Part shown: piece by piece, positions 29,009 to 37,800 of the stretch
Position numbering within the stretch: the stretch's first letter is position 1
Layout of the letters: each line of letters starts with the position of its first letter
Source of the DNA: Lichenicola cladoniae
GTDB taxonomy: Bacteria; Pseudomonadota; Alphaproteobacteria; Acetobacterales; Acetobacteraceae
DNA length: 64,000 nucleotides
Assembly (NCBI RefSeq): GCF_013201075.1
Contig: NZ_CP053708.1
Location: 1,925,501 to 1,989,500 of the forward strand
Reading direction: 5' to 3'
Position numbers and translations under genes: made by a program
The notes under the pieces: generated by a model
Databases searched by the model: none
Seen by the model: only the letters and a program-made list of their open reading frames with translations
Told to the model about the DNA's origin: nothing

Positions 29009-30752
29009 CGGCCGCACCGTCGATCGCGCTGCCTGAAGGCCGGACATGAACGGTTCGCAGGTGGCGGCGCATCCGGCCCTGCAACCGGCGCAGGCGCATC
29101 AGGGCGGTCGGTCGCCAAAGTGCGGAATTGGCGAGGCTGTCGATCAGCACTTCCGGTCCGCAGGGAAGCCTTGTCCGCAGGTCGATGTAGCGCGGATAGA
29201 GGATCAGCGTCGCCGCGACCAGCTCCTCGATCGCCAGCAGGCGGCCCCTGCGCGGGATCGGCGCGCGATCCTCGGTCAGGCCCCAGCCCGCATAGAAGGG
29301 CTGTCCGTAGGTCACCACCAGCCGTCCGCGCAGCAGCGCCTCGAAGCCGGCCAGGGAGGTCAGCGTGTGCACTTCGTCGACCGACCCGATGAGCGGCGCG
29401 ATCGCGCCGCCGCGGCTGATGTGGTCGGCAAAATGCAGGACCGTGGCGTCGGCCAGGGCGCCGGGACGGTGTCCGGCCACGACATCCGGGTGAGGGCGAT
29501 ACACGATGAACGCGTCGGGTACCGTTGCACGGACCTGTTGCAACAGCGCCAGATTGTCCCGGATCGCGCCGCCTCCGAGCCTGACCGAGAGGTCGTCCGC
29601 AACCTGGCCCGGCACCAGCACGATCGGCCGGCCGGGGGGCGCGCCCAGGGCGGGAGCGCTCCCGCCGGCCGCGTATTTCGAGATGTTCGCAGCGACAAGC
29701 TGCTCGATGAGCCTGCGGGCGCGGTCCCGGATCGCATCGTCGAAGCTGTGGGTTGCAAGAATCGTCTCCAGGTCGCTGGGACCTGACGGATCGAAATAGA
29801 CGCCGGTGCGGTCGACGATGACCGAGGCCGGCGGCAGCAGATCGCTTCCGAGCCCAAGAGACCGAATGAAGCCATCCTCTACGCGTGCCACTGGAACGCC
29901 AGCCGATGCGGCCTCCGCCACGAGGCCGTCCGGAACGCGGGTGGACCACACGGCGATACTACCGGTTGCCTGGCCATCCCGACTCTGCGCCGCTCGCACC
30001 GCGGACTTTGCCCGCCTGTGGAACGGGGGACTGCCGGTTGCGTCGGCGCGTGCAAACAGCTGGGCGATGCGCCGGCGTTTCCAGAGCGACATGCCGACGC
30101 ACGCCGCGATATCGCGGTTCGCCATCATGATGCGGCGCCACTCGGCAAGCAGCGCGATCGCAGCCTCGGCCGTCATCGGGGCGCCGGAGAATGGGTCGGT
30201 ATAGCGTGTCGCCGACAGGAGCAGCGCCAACGCGCGCGCCGGATCCTCCCGTATCCGATGTCCCGACGCATGAAGCCGCGACACCGGCAACTCGCGGAGC
30301 AGGGCAAGCGCCGAGAGCGTATCGACGGCGCCGACCTGAACCGCCGCCGCCCGATCCAGCAACGCATGCGGATCGACATCGGCAGCCACGAGCTGGGCAC
30401 CGCTATGCCTCGCCTCGTCCAGGAGCGGACGAAGTCGGGCATCTGCATGGCGTCGGCGCGGCAGCACCAACACCAGGCGAGCCGCCTCCTGCGTCTGGAC
30501 GGCATCTCGCCAGAGCCTGGTGGCCACGTGTAGATCGCTTGGAATACAGACCAGGGTGACCTCGAATCCCGCTCGTAATGCAGGCGGTCTCGAATTCCAG
30601 AATTGGCCGCCAACTCCTGCGCGATGCATCGCAGTGACGACCGGATGACCAGCAATTCCGTCCGAACCGACCGGCTTGGCTACGATATCAACCCACGGAC
30701 AGGATACCTGTCCAATTAAAGGAACGCGTCGTTGAAACGGAGGGGTCAGCAA
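29001..30752 (-). CDS. kpsC: Capsule synthesis protein KpsC-like (Kdo transferase), short N-terminus
   Basis: 583 residues, against about 670 for typical KpsC, which carries two similar Kdo-transferase domains. The second domain is well kept: RDIAACVGMSLWKRRRIA, VARVEDGFIRSLGLGSDL, IVYRPHPDV, HTLTSLAGFEALLRG and YGQPFYAGWGLTEDR. The N-terminal domain is reduced, lacking the parallel AGWGLT-type block. The only available start is TTG 30752 (just after TGA in frame, and no ribosome-binding site seen); a later ATG is possible. The enzyme would extend the poly-Kdo linker. It shares its promoter region with the divergent sulfatase-fold gene. Confidence 0.82.
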   Translation of the reverse strand: MLTPPFQRRVPLIGQVSCPWVDIVAKPVGSDGIAGHPVVTAMHRAGVGGQFWNSRPPALRAGFEVTLVCIPSDLHVATRLWRDAVQTQEAARLVLVLPRRRHADARLRPLLDEARHSGAQLVAADVDPHALLDRAAAVQVGAVDTLSALALLRELPVSRLHASGHRIREDPARALALLLSATRYTDPFSGAPMTAEAAIALLAEWRRIMMANRDIAACVGMSLWKRRRIAQLFARADATGSPPFHRRAKSAVRAAQSRDGQATGSIAVWSTRVPDGLVAEAASAGVPVARVEDGFIRSLGLGSDLLPPASVIVDRTGVYFDPSGPSDLETILATHSFDDAIRDRARRLIEQLVAANISKYAAGGSAPALGAPPGRPIVLVPGQVADDLSVRLGGGAIRDNLALLQQVRATVPDAFIVYRPHPDVVAGHRPGALADATVLHFADHISRGGAIAPLIGSVDEVHTLTSLAGFEALLRGRLVVTYGQPFYAGWGLTEDRAPIPRRGRLLAIEELVAATLILYPRYIDLRTRLPCGPEVLIDSLANSALWRPTALMRLRRLQGRMRRHLRTVHVRPSGSAIDGAADA

Positions 30753-30968
30753 CAGAAAAGGAGCACGGTCAGGAAGCGTCAGCAGCGTTCAATCTCCGAT
30801 AGACACTTCTCGAAGCCAGAGCACCACACGCATGTAAGAGTTCCTGCCGACCCAGGGCTTTTCTGATCACCTGCATCATCACAGCCAGACCGAGTACCGA
30901 AACTTGCAAAACGTCGCGTTTTTAAATCAAGACGGTTTCCGTCTGTCTCCCTGCTCGGTACGCAGAAC

Positions 30969-32453
30969 TTGAGCAGGGACGCGACCATTTGGGCTATCGA
31001 GATCGCCATGCTGGTATTGGCCGTCGAGCTGCTCGATCCGATCGCGCTCCCCCGCCGCATCAACCGTATGGCCTGGTCGCCGCGCAGCCTGATCGCGCTG
31101 CCGTTCCGCCTGTGCCCGGTGGTATCGTTCGCCGGTTTGATGCTGTGTCTTACCGGCCGGCCGCTGACGGCCGTTGCCGTTACGATCATCCTGGTGACTG
31201 GTTTCGCCGTCGGGTCGAACGTCAAGCGCCGCGTCCTCGGCGAGCCCCTGATCTTCACCGATTTCGCCATCGTCGGAGAGATGGTGCGTCATCCGGGCTT
31301 TTATCTCGGAGCCATCCCCACGCTTGCCCGGGTGGCACTCATTGTCGTCCTTGCCGTGATGGCCTGGCTGTTGATCGCCAACTGGACGGGCGACCTGGTG
31401 TCGCGCGGCATCGGTCTCGGGCTCGCCCTGTCATGCTGGGCGCTGCTGTTCCGGCTGAAAGACCTCCGGCCCTGGCGCGATCTCATGGTGCACCCGGCGA
31501 TGGATGCGGACGTTGCCCGGCATGGCCTGATCGCCACGCTTTCGCTCTACTGGCTCCGATGGCGGAAGGAACCGGACCCGGCTCCCTTGCCAGGTCTCGC
31601 CGCAGACGGTGGCGTCCGCCCGGTCGAGCTCCTCGTCGTGGTGCAATGCGAGTCCTTCGCCGATCCCGCAACGCTGGGGGAGGCGATCGCCACCCGGATC
31701 CCGGAGCTGCCGGGCCTTGCCCGCGCCCGCGCCCGCGCCAGCCGCTGGGGCAAGCTCGCGGTCAGCGGCTTCGGTGCCTACACGATGCGCACCGAATACG
31801 GCGTGCTGTTCGGCCGAGAGGAAGACAGAATCGGTTTCCGCCGCTTCGACCCGTTCCTGACCGCGGCTCGGGATCGTTCGGCTGCCCTGCCGATGCGGCT
31901 CCGCAACCGGATCGGGGACGCCCTGTTCGTGCATCCGCATGATCTGAGCTTCTACGGCCGCGACGCCCTCATGCCCGCCATCGGCTTCACCGGCCTGTTC
32001 GGCCATGCCGCCTTCCAGGGCGTGCTCGATCGGGGGCCGCATGTGAGCGACGCCGCGCTCGGTGATCGCGTGGAGGCGCTGATCGCAACCAGTGTGACGC
32101 CGACCCTGATCTACGCGGTCACCATCGAGAATCACGGACCGTGGAAGCCCGGCCGGCTTGCTGCGGGCGGCACCGCGCTCGATGCCTACCTGGACCATCT
32201 GGCCTCCGGCGATGCGCTGCTGGACAGGCTGATCGACGTGCTCGATGCGGATGGACGACGCGCGACCCTGGTGTTTTTCGGCGACCACCGTCCGTCCATC
32301 CCCGGCGTTGTCGAGCCGGATACCGAGCGGGATACGCCGTTCGTCCTGATCGACTTCAACCCCGACGGGCCGATCGCTCAGCCGGTCGAACCGGAACGCC
32401 TGACACCCGCCGGACTTCACCACGCCATACTGGACGCGATGTCAGCGCCCTAG
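30969..32453 (+). CDS. Sulfatase-fold membrane transferase (LtaS/OpgB-like)
   Basis: 494 residues: about four N-terminal membrane segments (1-170) and then a soluble domain of the alkaline phosphatase/sulfatase superfamily. Pieces seen are VVVQCESFADP (metal-binding E), YTMRTEYGVLFG (nucleophile T region), AVTIENHGPW and FFGDHRPSIPG (metal-binding DH). LtaS/OpgB-type enzymes transfer phosphoglycerol or phosphoethanolamine to glycans, so this could decorate the capsule. The start is TTG 30969; ATG 31008 with GAG upstream is an alternative. It is divergent from kpsC and convergent with the two-helix gene. Confidence 0.82.
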   Translation: MSRDATIWAIEIAMLVLAVELLDPIALPRRINRMAWSPRSLIALPFRLCPVVSFAGLMLCLTGRPLTAVAVTIILVTGFAVGSNVKRRVLGEPLIFTDFAIVGEMVRHPGFYLGAIPTLARVALIVVLAVMAWLLIANWTGDLVSRGIGLGLALSCWALLFRLKDLRPWRDLMVHPAMDADVARHGLIATLSLYWLRWRKEPDPAPLPGLAADGGVRPVELLVVVQCESFADPATLGEAIATRIPELPGLARARARASRWGKLAVSGFGAYTMRTEYGVLFGREEDRIGFRRFDPFLTAARDRSAALPMRLRNRIGDALFVHPHDLSFYGRDALMPAIGFTGLFGHAAFQGVLDRGPHVSDAALGDRVEALIATSVTPTLIYAVTIENHGPWKPGRLAAGGTALDAYLDHLASGDALLDRLIDVLDADGRRATLVFFGDHRPSIPGVVEPDTERDTPFVLIDFNPDGPIAQPVEPERLTPAGLHHAILDAMSAP

Positions 32454-32482
32454 GGACATGGCCTTGGCCGGGACCCCCCGGG

Positions 32483-32734
32483 TCAGATCGTGCGATCCTC
32501 GTCGTCGATATCGTCCATCGGCCGGGCGACGCGCGTATGGGACAGGAGGCGGAAGCCACCGACGATCATCAGCACGCCGATCAGGATCGGCAGGCGCGCC
32601 ATGATCCAGGGCGAAGTCCAGGCCGAAACGTTCGCGGAGTTCATGTTGAACGCCAGCGACCACACGCTGACCGACGCGACGATGAAGCCGCCCAGCATCA
32701 GGGCGGCAATCAGATACACGCGCTTGAGCAACAT
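32483..32734 (-). CDS. Small two-helix membrane protein
   Basis: An 83-residue protein with two hydrophobic segments (about 8-30 and 45-62) and an acidic C-terminus (DDIDDEDRT). It begins six bases after the stop of the amino acid permease gene and is in the same direction, so it may be an accessory subunit or simply co-transcribed. No recognised family. Confidence 0.7.
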   Translation of the reverse strand: MLLKRVYLIAALMLGGFIVASVSVWSLAFNMNSANVSAWTSPWIMARLPILIGVLMIVGGFRLLSHTRVARPMDDIDDEDRTI

Positions 32735-32740
32735 GGATGA

Positions 32741-34309
32741 CTAACTTTCGAGGCTGCGGGCCGCCGCGGTCTCCTTGGCTAGCCGGGAGTGACGGTAGCC
32801 ATAGCCGGCGTAGCAGATCGCGCCCAGCGCGATGTAGGACAACAGCAGTAACGCCGGCACCGGATTGTGGTTCAGGAGCGCCCGCGTCATGTCGATCAGC
32901 AGCGGTCCCGCCATGACGAAGCTGAACAGGATGCCGAGCGACGGCACGATGCCGATCCACAGGCCGCGTATGCGGATGGCACCGAGCGGCACCGGGAAGG
33001 GCGGCTTCAGGTCTGGGATCGCGTTGCGCTGCCAGATCACCGTGAAGCAGACGATGCCGAACGCGACCGTGGTGCCGAGGCTGACCAGGTCGCTGATGAT
33101 GTCGATCGGCAGCGTCGCGGTCGCGGTCGCGACGCCGATGCCGAGCAGGATGGTTCCGAGCCAGGGGGTCCGGAAACGCGGGTGCAGCACGCAGAAGATC
33201 CGCGGCAGCAGGCCGTCGCGGGCGATGGTGAAGAAGATCCGGCTCTGGCCGTACTGGAGCACCAGCATCACCGAGCAGAGTCCGGTCACCGCACCGATCT
33301 TGACGAACAAGGCGAGCCAGGGCTGGCCCATCGCATCCACCGCGATCGCCAGCGGATCGGCGACGCCGAGCTGCTTGTACGGAACGACCCCGGTCATCAC
33401 CGCGGCGACGCAGATATAGACGACCGTGCAGACCGCCAGCGAGCTGATGATCCCGATCGGCACGTCGCGCCTGGGGTTCTTCGCCTCGGCGCTGGCGCAG
33501 GACACCGCCTCGAAGCCGACATAGGCAAAGAAGATGACCGAAGCGGCCCGGAAAATGCCGGGGACGCCGTAGCGGAAGCCGCCCTCGTTGGCTGGAATGA
33601 ACGGCATCCAGTTGGCAGGGTGGATCGCCTTGATGCCGAGGGCCACGAACACCAGCAGCACACTGACCTTCAGCACCACGATGACGCTGTTGACGGTGGC
33701 CGATTCGGAAACGCCGATCACCAGCAGCACGGTGACGATGACCGAGGCGAACGCGCCGACCAGGTTGAGCCCGTGGCCGATGTCGAGCGTCATGGTGCCG
33801 TTCGCAGCCGGGATCGTCTGGATGAAGGAGGTCGAGCACCATGCAGGCAGGTTGACGCCGAAATCGTGCAGCAGGCTGGTCGCGTAGCCCGAGAAACCCG
33901 CAGCCACACCCGCGCAGGATATCCCGTATTCCAGCAGCAGCAGCCAGCCGACTACCCAGGCGGCCAACTCGCCCATGGAAGCATAGGCATAGGTGTAGGC
34001 GGAGCCGCTCACCGGCATGGTCGAGGCCAGCTCGCCATAGGAGAGGGCGGTAAAGACGCAGGCGAGGCCGGCGACCAGGAACGAGAGCAGGATGGCAGGG
34101 CCGGCATAGTTGGCCGCCGCAGTCCCGGTCATGACGTAGATACCCGCACCGATCGTCGAGCCGATGCCCAGCATGGTGAGGTTGAGGGGGCCGAGGCTCC
34201 GCTTCAGCCCGTGCGAGTCGGTTTCGGCCTCGATCTGTGCCAGCGACTTGCGGAGCCGGAAGCGTCCGGCCCGAGGCCCGGTGGCGCGGGAACCGGTCGT
34301 AATGCTCAT
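32741..34309 (-). CDS. APC-family amino acid permease
   Basis: A 522-residue transporter with about 12 membrane segments. N-terminal GIGSTIGAGIYVMTG is the substrate/Na+ or H+ site of APC transporters; FFAYVGFEAVSCASAEAKNP is the cationic amino acid transporter type (YfnA/CAT) element. It likely imports or exchanges amino acids across the inner membrane; the specificity is not set. The ATG at 34309 has GGAG about ten bases upstream. The small two-helix gene follows by six bases, and the GT2 gene is divergent. Confidence 0.9.
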   Translation of the reverse strand: MSITTGSRATGPRAGRFRLRKSLAQIEAETDSHGLKRSLGPLNLTMLGIGSTIGAGIYVMTGTAAANYAGPAILLSFLVAGLACVFTALSYGELASTMPVSGSAYTYAYASMGELAAWVVGWLLLLEYGISCAGVAAGFSGYATSLLHDFGVNLPAWCSTSFIQTIPAANGTMTLDIGHGLNLVGAFASVIVTVLLVIGVSESATVNSVIVVLKVSVLLVFVALGIKAIHPANWMPFIPANEGGFRYGVPGIFRAASVIFFAYVGFEAVSCASAEAKNPRRDVPIGIISSLAVCTVVYICVAAVMTGVVPYKQLGVADPLAIAVDAMGQPWLALFVKIGAVTGLCSVMLVLQYGQSRIFFTIARDGLLPRIFCVLHPRFRTPWLGTILLGIGVATATATLPIDIISDLVSLGTTVAFGIVCFTVIWQRNAIPDLKPPFPVPLGAIRIRGLWIGIVPSLGILFSFVMAGPLLIDMTRALLNHNPVPALLLLSYIALGAICYAGYGYRHSRLAKETAAARSLES

Positions 34310-34477
34310 GCCGGGTGTGCTCCAGGCACGCCTGTCTGCGGATACGGTGCGTGCCCATGCATGGTTGCCATGCAGCGATCGTATGGAGGACAGGGGCGAA
34401 CGGTTCAAGTGTCTGCCGGACCGCCTGGACCGGCAGGCGATTACCTGCCGCGTTCGTTTCACTATACCATCGTTTCG

Positions 34478-35350
34478 ATGAAAGCGCCGCTCGCCGCCGT
34501 AACCATGGTCTTCAATGAGGAGACCTTCCTGCCGGTCTGGCTGCGCCATTATGGCGACCAGATCGGGCCGGAAAACTGCTTCGTGCTGGATCACGGATCG
34601 ACCGACGGCAGCACCCGGCCGCCGTCGGTGCAGGGCGCCAGCGTCGTGCGCATCCCGCGCTCACCGCAGGACGACACGCTCAGATGCGGCTTCGTCTCGG
34701 ACTTCTGCGCGTCGTTGCTGAGCTGGTACGACGCGGTGATCTATACCGACGTCGACGAACTGCTTGTACCCGATCCGGCCGTGCACGGGTCGTTGCTGGC
34801 CTACGCCGCCGGCGTCGGCGAAGGCGACGTCGTGACGGCGCTCGGCTTCGACGTGGTGCAGGTGCCGGACCTGGAGCCGGCTCTCGACTGGACCGGCAGA
34901 CTGGCGCTGCAACGCGACTGGATCCGGTTCAGCAGCGCCATGTGCAAGCCGGTTCTGATCCGCAGGCGCGTCGCATGGGCTCCGGGCTTCCACTGCATCG
35001 ATGCAGGCCCCGCATTCAGCGACCTGTTCCTGTTCCACCTGCGCTATGCCGACCTGGCATCCGGGCTGGCGCGGCTGCATCGCACCCGTAACCAGGCCTG
35101 GGTGACGCCCGAAGCCGGGTCCCACCAGCGAATGCCGGACGGACAGTGGGAAGGCATGCTGCGCGGCATGGCCGGGCTGCCGGGACGGACGGACATCACC
35201 CTGCTGCCCGACGACCCGGTGCTGGCATACTGGCGGGACCAGGTGCTGGACAGCGCCTCCATCCGCCTCGATGCGCTCTACCGGATCGATCTGCACCTCA
35301 GCGGCGACGCGTTATGGCGCTTGCCAGACCGGTTCCGCGACCGGTTCTAA
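34478..35350 (+). CDS. GT2-type glycosyltransferase
   Basis: A 290-residue enzyme of the GT2 superfamily (Glyco_tranf_2_4 style). TMVFNEETFLPVWLRHYG is the donor-binding start; FVLDHGSTDGST and the DxD motif YTDVDEL follow. A C-terminal beta/alpha part ends with DRFRDRF. Single-gene transcription unit: divergent from the APC permease, about 170 bp away. No ribosome-binding site precedes the ATG, but TATACC at 34463-34468 places a possible transcription start within a few bases of it, so leaderless translation is possible. The stop codon lies inside a hairpin loop (35327-35376). Confidence 0.85.
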   Translation: MKAPLAAVTMVFNEETFLPVWLRHYGDQIGPENCFVLDHGSTDGSTRPPSVQGASVVRIPRSPQDDTLRCGFVSDFCASLLSWYDAVIYTDVDELLVPDPAVHGSLLAYAAGVGEGDVVTALGFDVVQVPDLEPALDWTGRLALQRDWIRFSSAMCKPVLIRRRVAWAPGFHCIDAGPAFSDLFLFHLRYADLASGLARLHRTRNQAWVTPEAGSHQRMPDGQWEGMLRGMAGLPGRTDITLLPDDPVLAYWRDQVLDSASIRLDALYRIDLHLSGDALWRLPDRFRDRF

Positions 35351-35376
35351 AGCTCGTGCCGGTCGCGGAACCGGTC
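35327..35376. repeat. Perfect 18-bp inverted repeat over the GT2 stop codon
   Basis: The left arm 35327-35344 and right arm 35359-35376 are exact reverse complements of 18 bp, GC-rich, separated by a 14-base loop that contains the TAA stop (35348-35350). No T tract follows. It could act as a factor-dependent terminator, an mRNA-stabilising hairpin or a protein site. Confidence 0.9.
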
Positions 35377-35421
35377 CGCGGACCGGCCGTTCGCCAGGGT
35401 TAGCAGGACAGGAGCAGAACC

Positions 35422-35736
35422 TTGGTTTTCGATCGCAACCCCCCGCGGGCCCATCGTCGCCTGGCGAGCCTCGCACTGCTGGTGGCGGCGATGGCACCGG
35501 CGGCGAACGGGCACGCGCTTGCCCAGATCGCCGCGTCGCCGTCTGTCCGGGCCGCTCCGGCCCAGACCGAGCAGCCCGGGCACCGGGTGATTCCATCGAC
35601 CGGCGTCATCGTCCCCCGGGCGACGGTCGATCCCGGGATGAAGGTGAAGGCGCCGAGGATGCCGGCACAGAGCACGCCGGTCATCCACCCCGACCAGACG
35701 CCGCCGCGCGACGGAAGCGTGGTCGTCCCGCGCTAG
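35422..35736 (+). CDS. Small exported proline-rich protein
   Basis: A 104-residue protein with an N-terminal signal peptide (RRLASLALLVAAMAP, cleavage near HALA). The mature part is short, alanine/proline-rich and contains HRVIPSTGVIVPRATVDPGMKV. The TTG start at 35422 has AGGAG at the correct distance. The function is unknown; it is convergent with the DUF2934-like gene. Confidence 0.6.
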   Translation: MVFDRNPPRAHRRLASLALLVAAMAPAANGHALAQIAASPSVRAAPAQTEQPGHRVIPSTGVIVPRATVDPGMKVKAPRMPAQSTPVIHPDQTPPRDGSVVVPR

Positions 35737-35743
35737 GACCGGG

Positions 35744-36184
35744 TCAGCTCTTGGCCGTCGGCTTGCGCGCCCGGCTGGCCCGCGCCGGCTTGGCCGCAGG
35801 AGCATTGGCCGGCGCATCGGCCGCGAGGCCAGCCGCGCCGGTCTCGTGATCCTCGGCAAGCTTCGCACGCGCTTCCGGCCGGGACATCGGCGTGGGCTGG
35901 GCTTCGCCCTGATCGGCGAAACGCCCGGGAAACTCGCCGAGATTTTCCTGCAGGAACGCCTCCTCGACCGGCTCGGTACGGTTCGGATCGGCACCCGGCA
36001 GCGTGGCGGGATTGGGCAACTGCCCGAACCCGGCACTGCCTTCCATGCCGATCAATTCGCTAGCGCGTTCCCAGTATTCGGCATGGCGTCCGTGCGGGCT
36101 GCCGTCGGCTTCCCAGAGGTGGTACGCGCGCTCCTTGATCCGTGCGTCCCGTGCGGGGTCGTTCTCGAGCGGGTTGTCGGACAT
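35744..36184 (-). CDS. DUF2934-domain protein
   Basis: A 146-residue cytoplasmic protein. Residues about 12-45 (RIKERAYHLWEADGSPHGR, then EYWERASELI) match the DUF2934 domain, found mainly in alphaproteobacteria. The rest is a low-complexity linker and a basic tail (ARASRARKPTAKS). GGAGGAAA lies at the correct distance before ATG 36184, fixing the start. The role is unknown, although a DNA-binding function is sometimes assumed for the basic tail. Confidence 0.82.
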   Translation of the reverse strand: MSDNPLENDPARDARIKERAYHLWEADGSPHGRHAEYWERASELIGMEGSAGFGQLPNPATLPGADPNRTEPVEEAFLQENLGEFPGRFADQGEAQPTPMSRPEARAKLAEDHETGAAGLAADAPANAPAAKPARASRARKPTAKS

Positions 36185-36446
36185 TCGATCTTTCCTCCGA
36201 AAAAGCGGCTCACGCCGGGGCCTTAGCGTCTTATAACCGAGACGGTTTCGCCTGCATCGCTTGTTGAGGATAGCGGGCCCCACGGCAATAGGGTCATTGG
36301 ACTTTACAATGACCCCGGCGCGTTCCGCCTCCGACCGATCCAGGCAGGCCTGGACCGGGGAGCGCGCCCAGGATCGGACGTCCTGCAGTCAATCGACCGG
36401 CCGGCTGGACAAGCCGCCAACCCGGTCGCGCTCGCCGATGCAGACC

Positions 36447-37790
36447 TCAGTCGTCGTCCTCATCCAGGAAGAACTGGTCCGCTTCCTCGTCGAAATCGAA
36501 CAGCTCGGCATAGCGGCCCCAGCTGATCACCGTCTGCAGTGTCTGCCGGGCATAATCCGGCGACATGTGGTCCTCGAGTTCATCGCGGAACCGCTCTGCG
36601 CGGGCCCGGTGGTTCCAGCGCTCGTCCAGCACCTGGCGGATCGCCGTCACCACCGGCAGGTTCTTCATCAGGCTGGTGCCGAGGATCTGCTTGCGCTCGT
36701 CGAGGTCGCCCTGGACGAAGCGCAACCCGTCCGGGGTCATGCGGATGTCGCCCTCCTCGAGCTCGGCGAATTTCAGCATCTGCAGGCTCTCGCCGAGCGG
36801 CAGAAGCTCGTCCAGTTCGAGTTGCAGCGCGCCGGCCAGCAGCGGCAGGTCGGCGCGCCCGCGATAGGGCTGCTCGGCCAGCGTCTCCATCAGTCCCGCC
36901 ATCAGGTTCATCGGCAGGTCGGGCAGGGACTGGCTGAACGGCGCCGCGGTCGCCTTCGCATCGGCGGCAAGGTTCACCGGTGGCGGCGTCTCGCGCCGGG
37001 TCATCAACCCATAGATGCGATCGACGAACTGCCGGAACGCCGGGTCGTGGCGGTTGCGCGGATGCGGGAACGGCACCATCAGCTCGTGCGCGACACGGCC
37101 CGGGTTGGACGAGAACACCAGGATGCGGTCGCACATGAGGACGCTCTCCTCGATATTGTGCGTGACGATCAGCATCGCCTTCACCGGCAGCTTCTTCTCG
37201 GACCAGAGCTCGATCAGGTCGGTCCGCAGGTTCTCGGCGGTCAGTACGTCGAGTGCCGAGAACGGCTCGTCCATCAGCAGCAGGTCGGGGTGCACCACGA
37301 GTGCGCGGGCCAGGCCGACGCGCTGGCGCATGCCGCCGGACAGCTCCTTGGGATAGGCGTTCTCGTAGCCGCCGAGCCCGATCAGGTCGATCGCCTCCTC
37401 GGCCAGCCGTTCCCGCTCGGCACGGTGCACGCCCTTGGCCTCGAGACCGAGCTCGACGTTCGCCTGCACGGTCAGCCACGGGAACAAGGCAAAGCTCTGG
37501 AACACCATGGCGACGCCGGGTGCCGGTCCGCGCAAGGGCCGGCCGCGCCAGAGCACCTCGCCGGAGGTGGGGGTCAGCAGGCCCGACACGATCCGCAGCA
37601 GCGTCGACTTGCCCGACCCGGATCGGCCGAGCAGTCCGACGATCTCGCCCGAGGTGAGGGTGAGGTCGACATCCTCCAGCACCACCAGGTCGGCGCTGCT
37701 TTCCTTGTGGTACGCCTGCCGGCAGTGACGCACGCTGATCAGTTGTTCGTTCATCGCCGCAACCGGCGTGACAGGCGCGATCGTATCCAT
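36447..37790 (-). CDS. ABC transporter ATPase, nitrate/sulfonate type, with AAA-associated domain
   Basis: 447 residues. The ATPase domain (about 13-265) has GRSGSGKSTLLR, LSGGMRQRVGLARAL and LLLMDEPFSALD. The C-terminal 150 residues (ALQLELDELLPLGE, then RFRDELEDHMSPDYAR) are the AAA-associated domain often fused to such ATPases. Substrates of the family are nitrate, taurine or other anions and metals. The start may be ATG 37790 or 37754 (MNEQLI). The double-length permease lies 10 bp upstream; a periplasmic binding protein is not encoded next to it. Confidence 0.9.
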   Translation of the reverse strand: MDTIAPVTPVAAMNEQLISVRHCRQAYHKESSADLVVLEDVDLTLTSGEIVGLLGRSGSGKSTLLRIVSGLLTPTSGEVLWRGRPLRGPAPGVAMVFQSFALFPWLTVQANVELGLEAKGVHRAERERLAEEAIDLIGLGGYENAYPKELSGGMRQRVGLARALVVHPDLLLMDEPFSALDVLTAENLRTDLIELWSEKKLPVKAMLIVTHNIEESVLMCDRILVFSSNPGRVAHELMVPFPHPRNRHDPAFRQFVDRIYGLMTRRETPPPVNLAADAKATAAPFSQSLPDLPMNLMAGLMETLAEQPYRGRADLPLLAGALQLELDELLPLGESLQMLKFAELEEGDIRMTPDGLRFVQGDLDERKQILGTSLMKNLPVVTAIRQVLDERWNHRARAERFRDELEDHMSPDYARQTLQTVISWGRYAELFDFDEEADQFFLDEDDD

Positions 37791-37800
37791 CGGCGGATCC

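Noticed and set aside
32867-34477. Plus-strand open frame extending the GT2 gene upstream by more than 500 codons
   Set aside because: The extension is antisense to the APC permease and has a low-complexity composition; the real start is at 34478 where GT2 homology begins.
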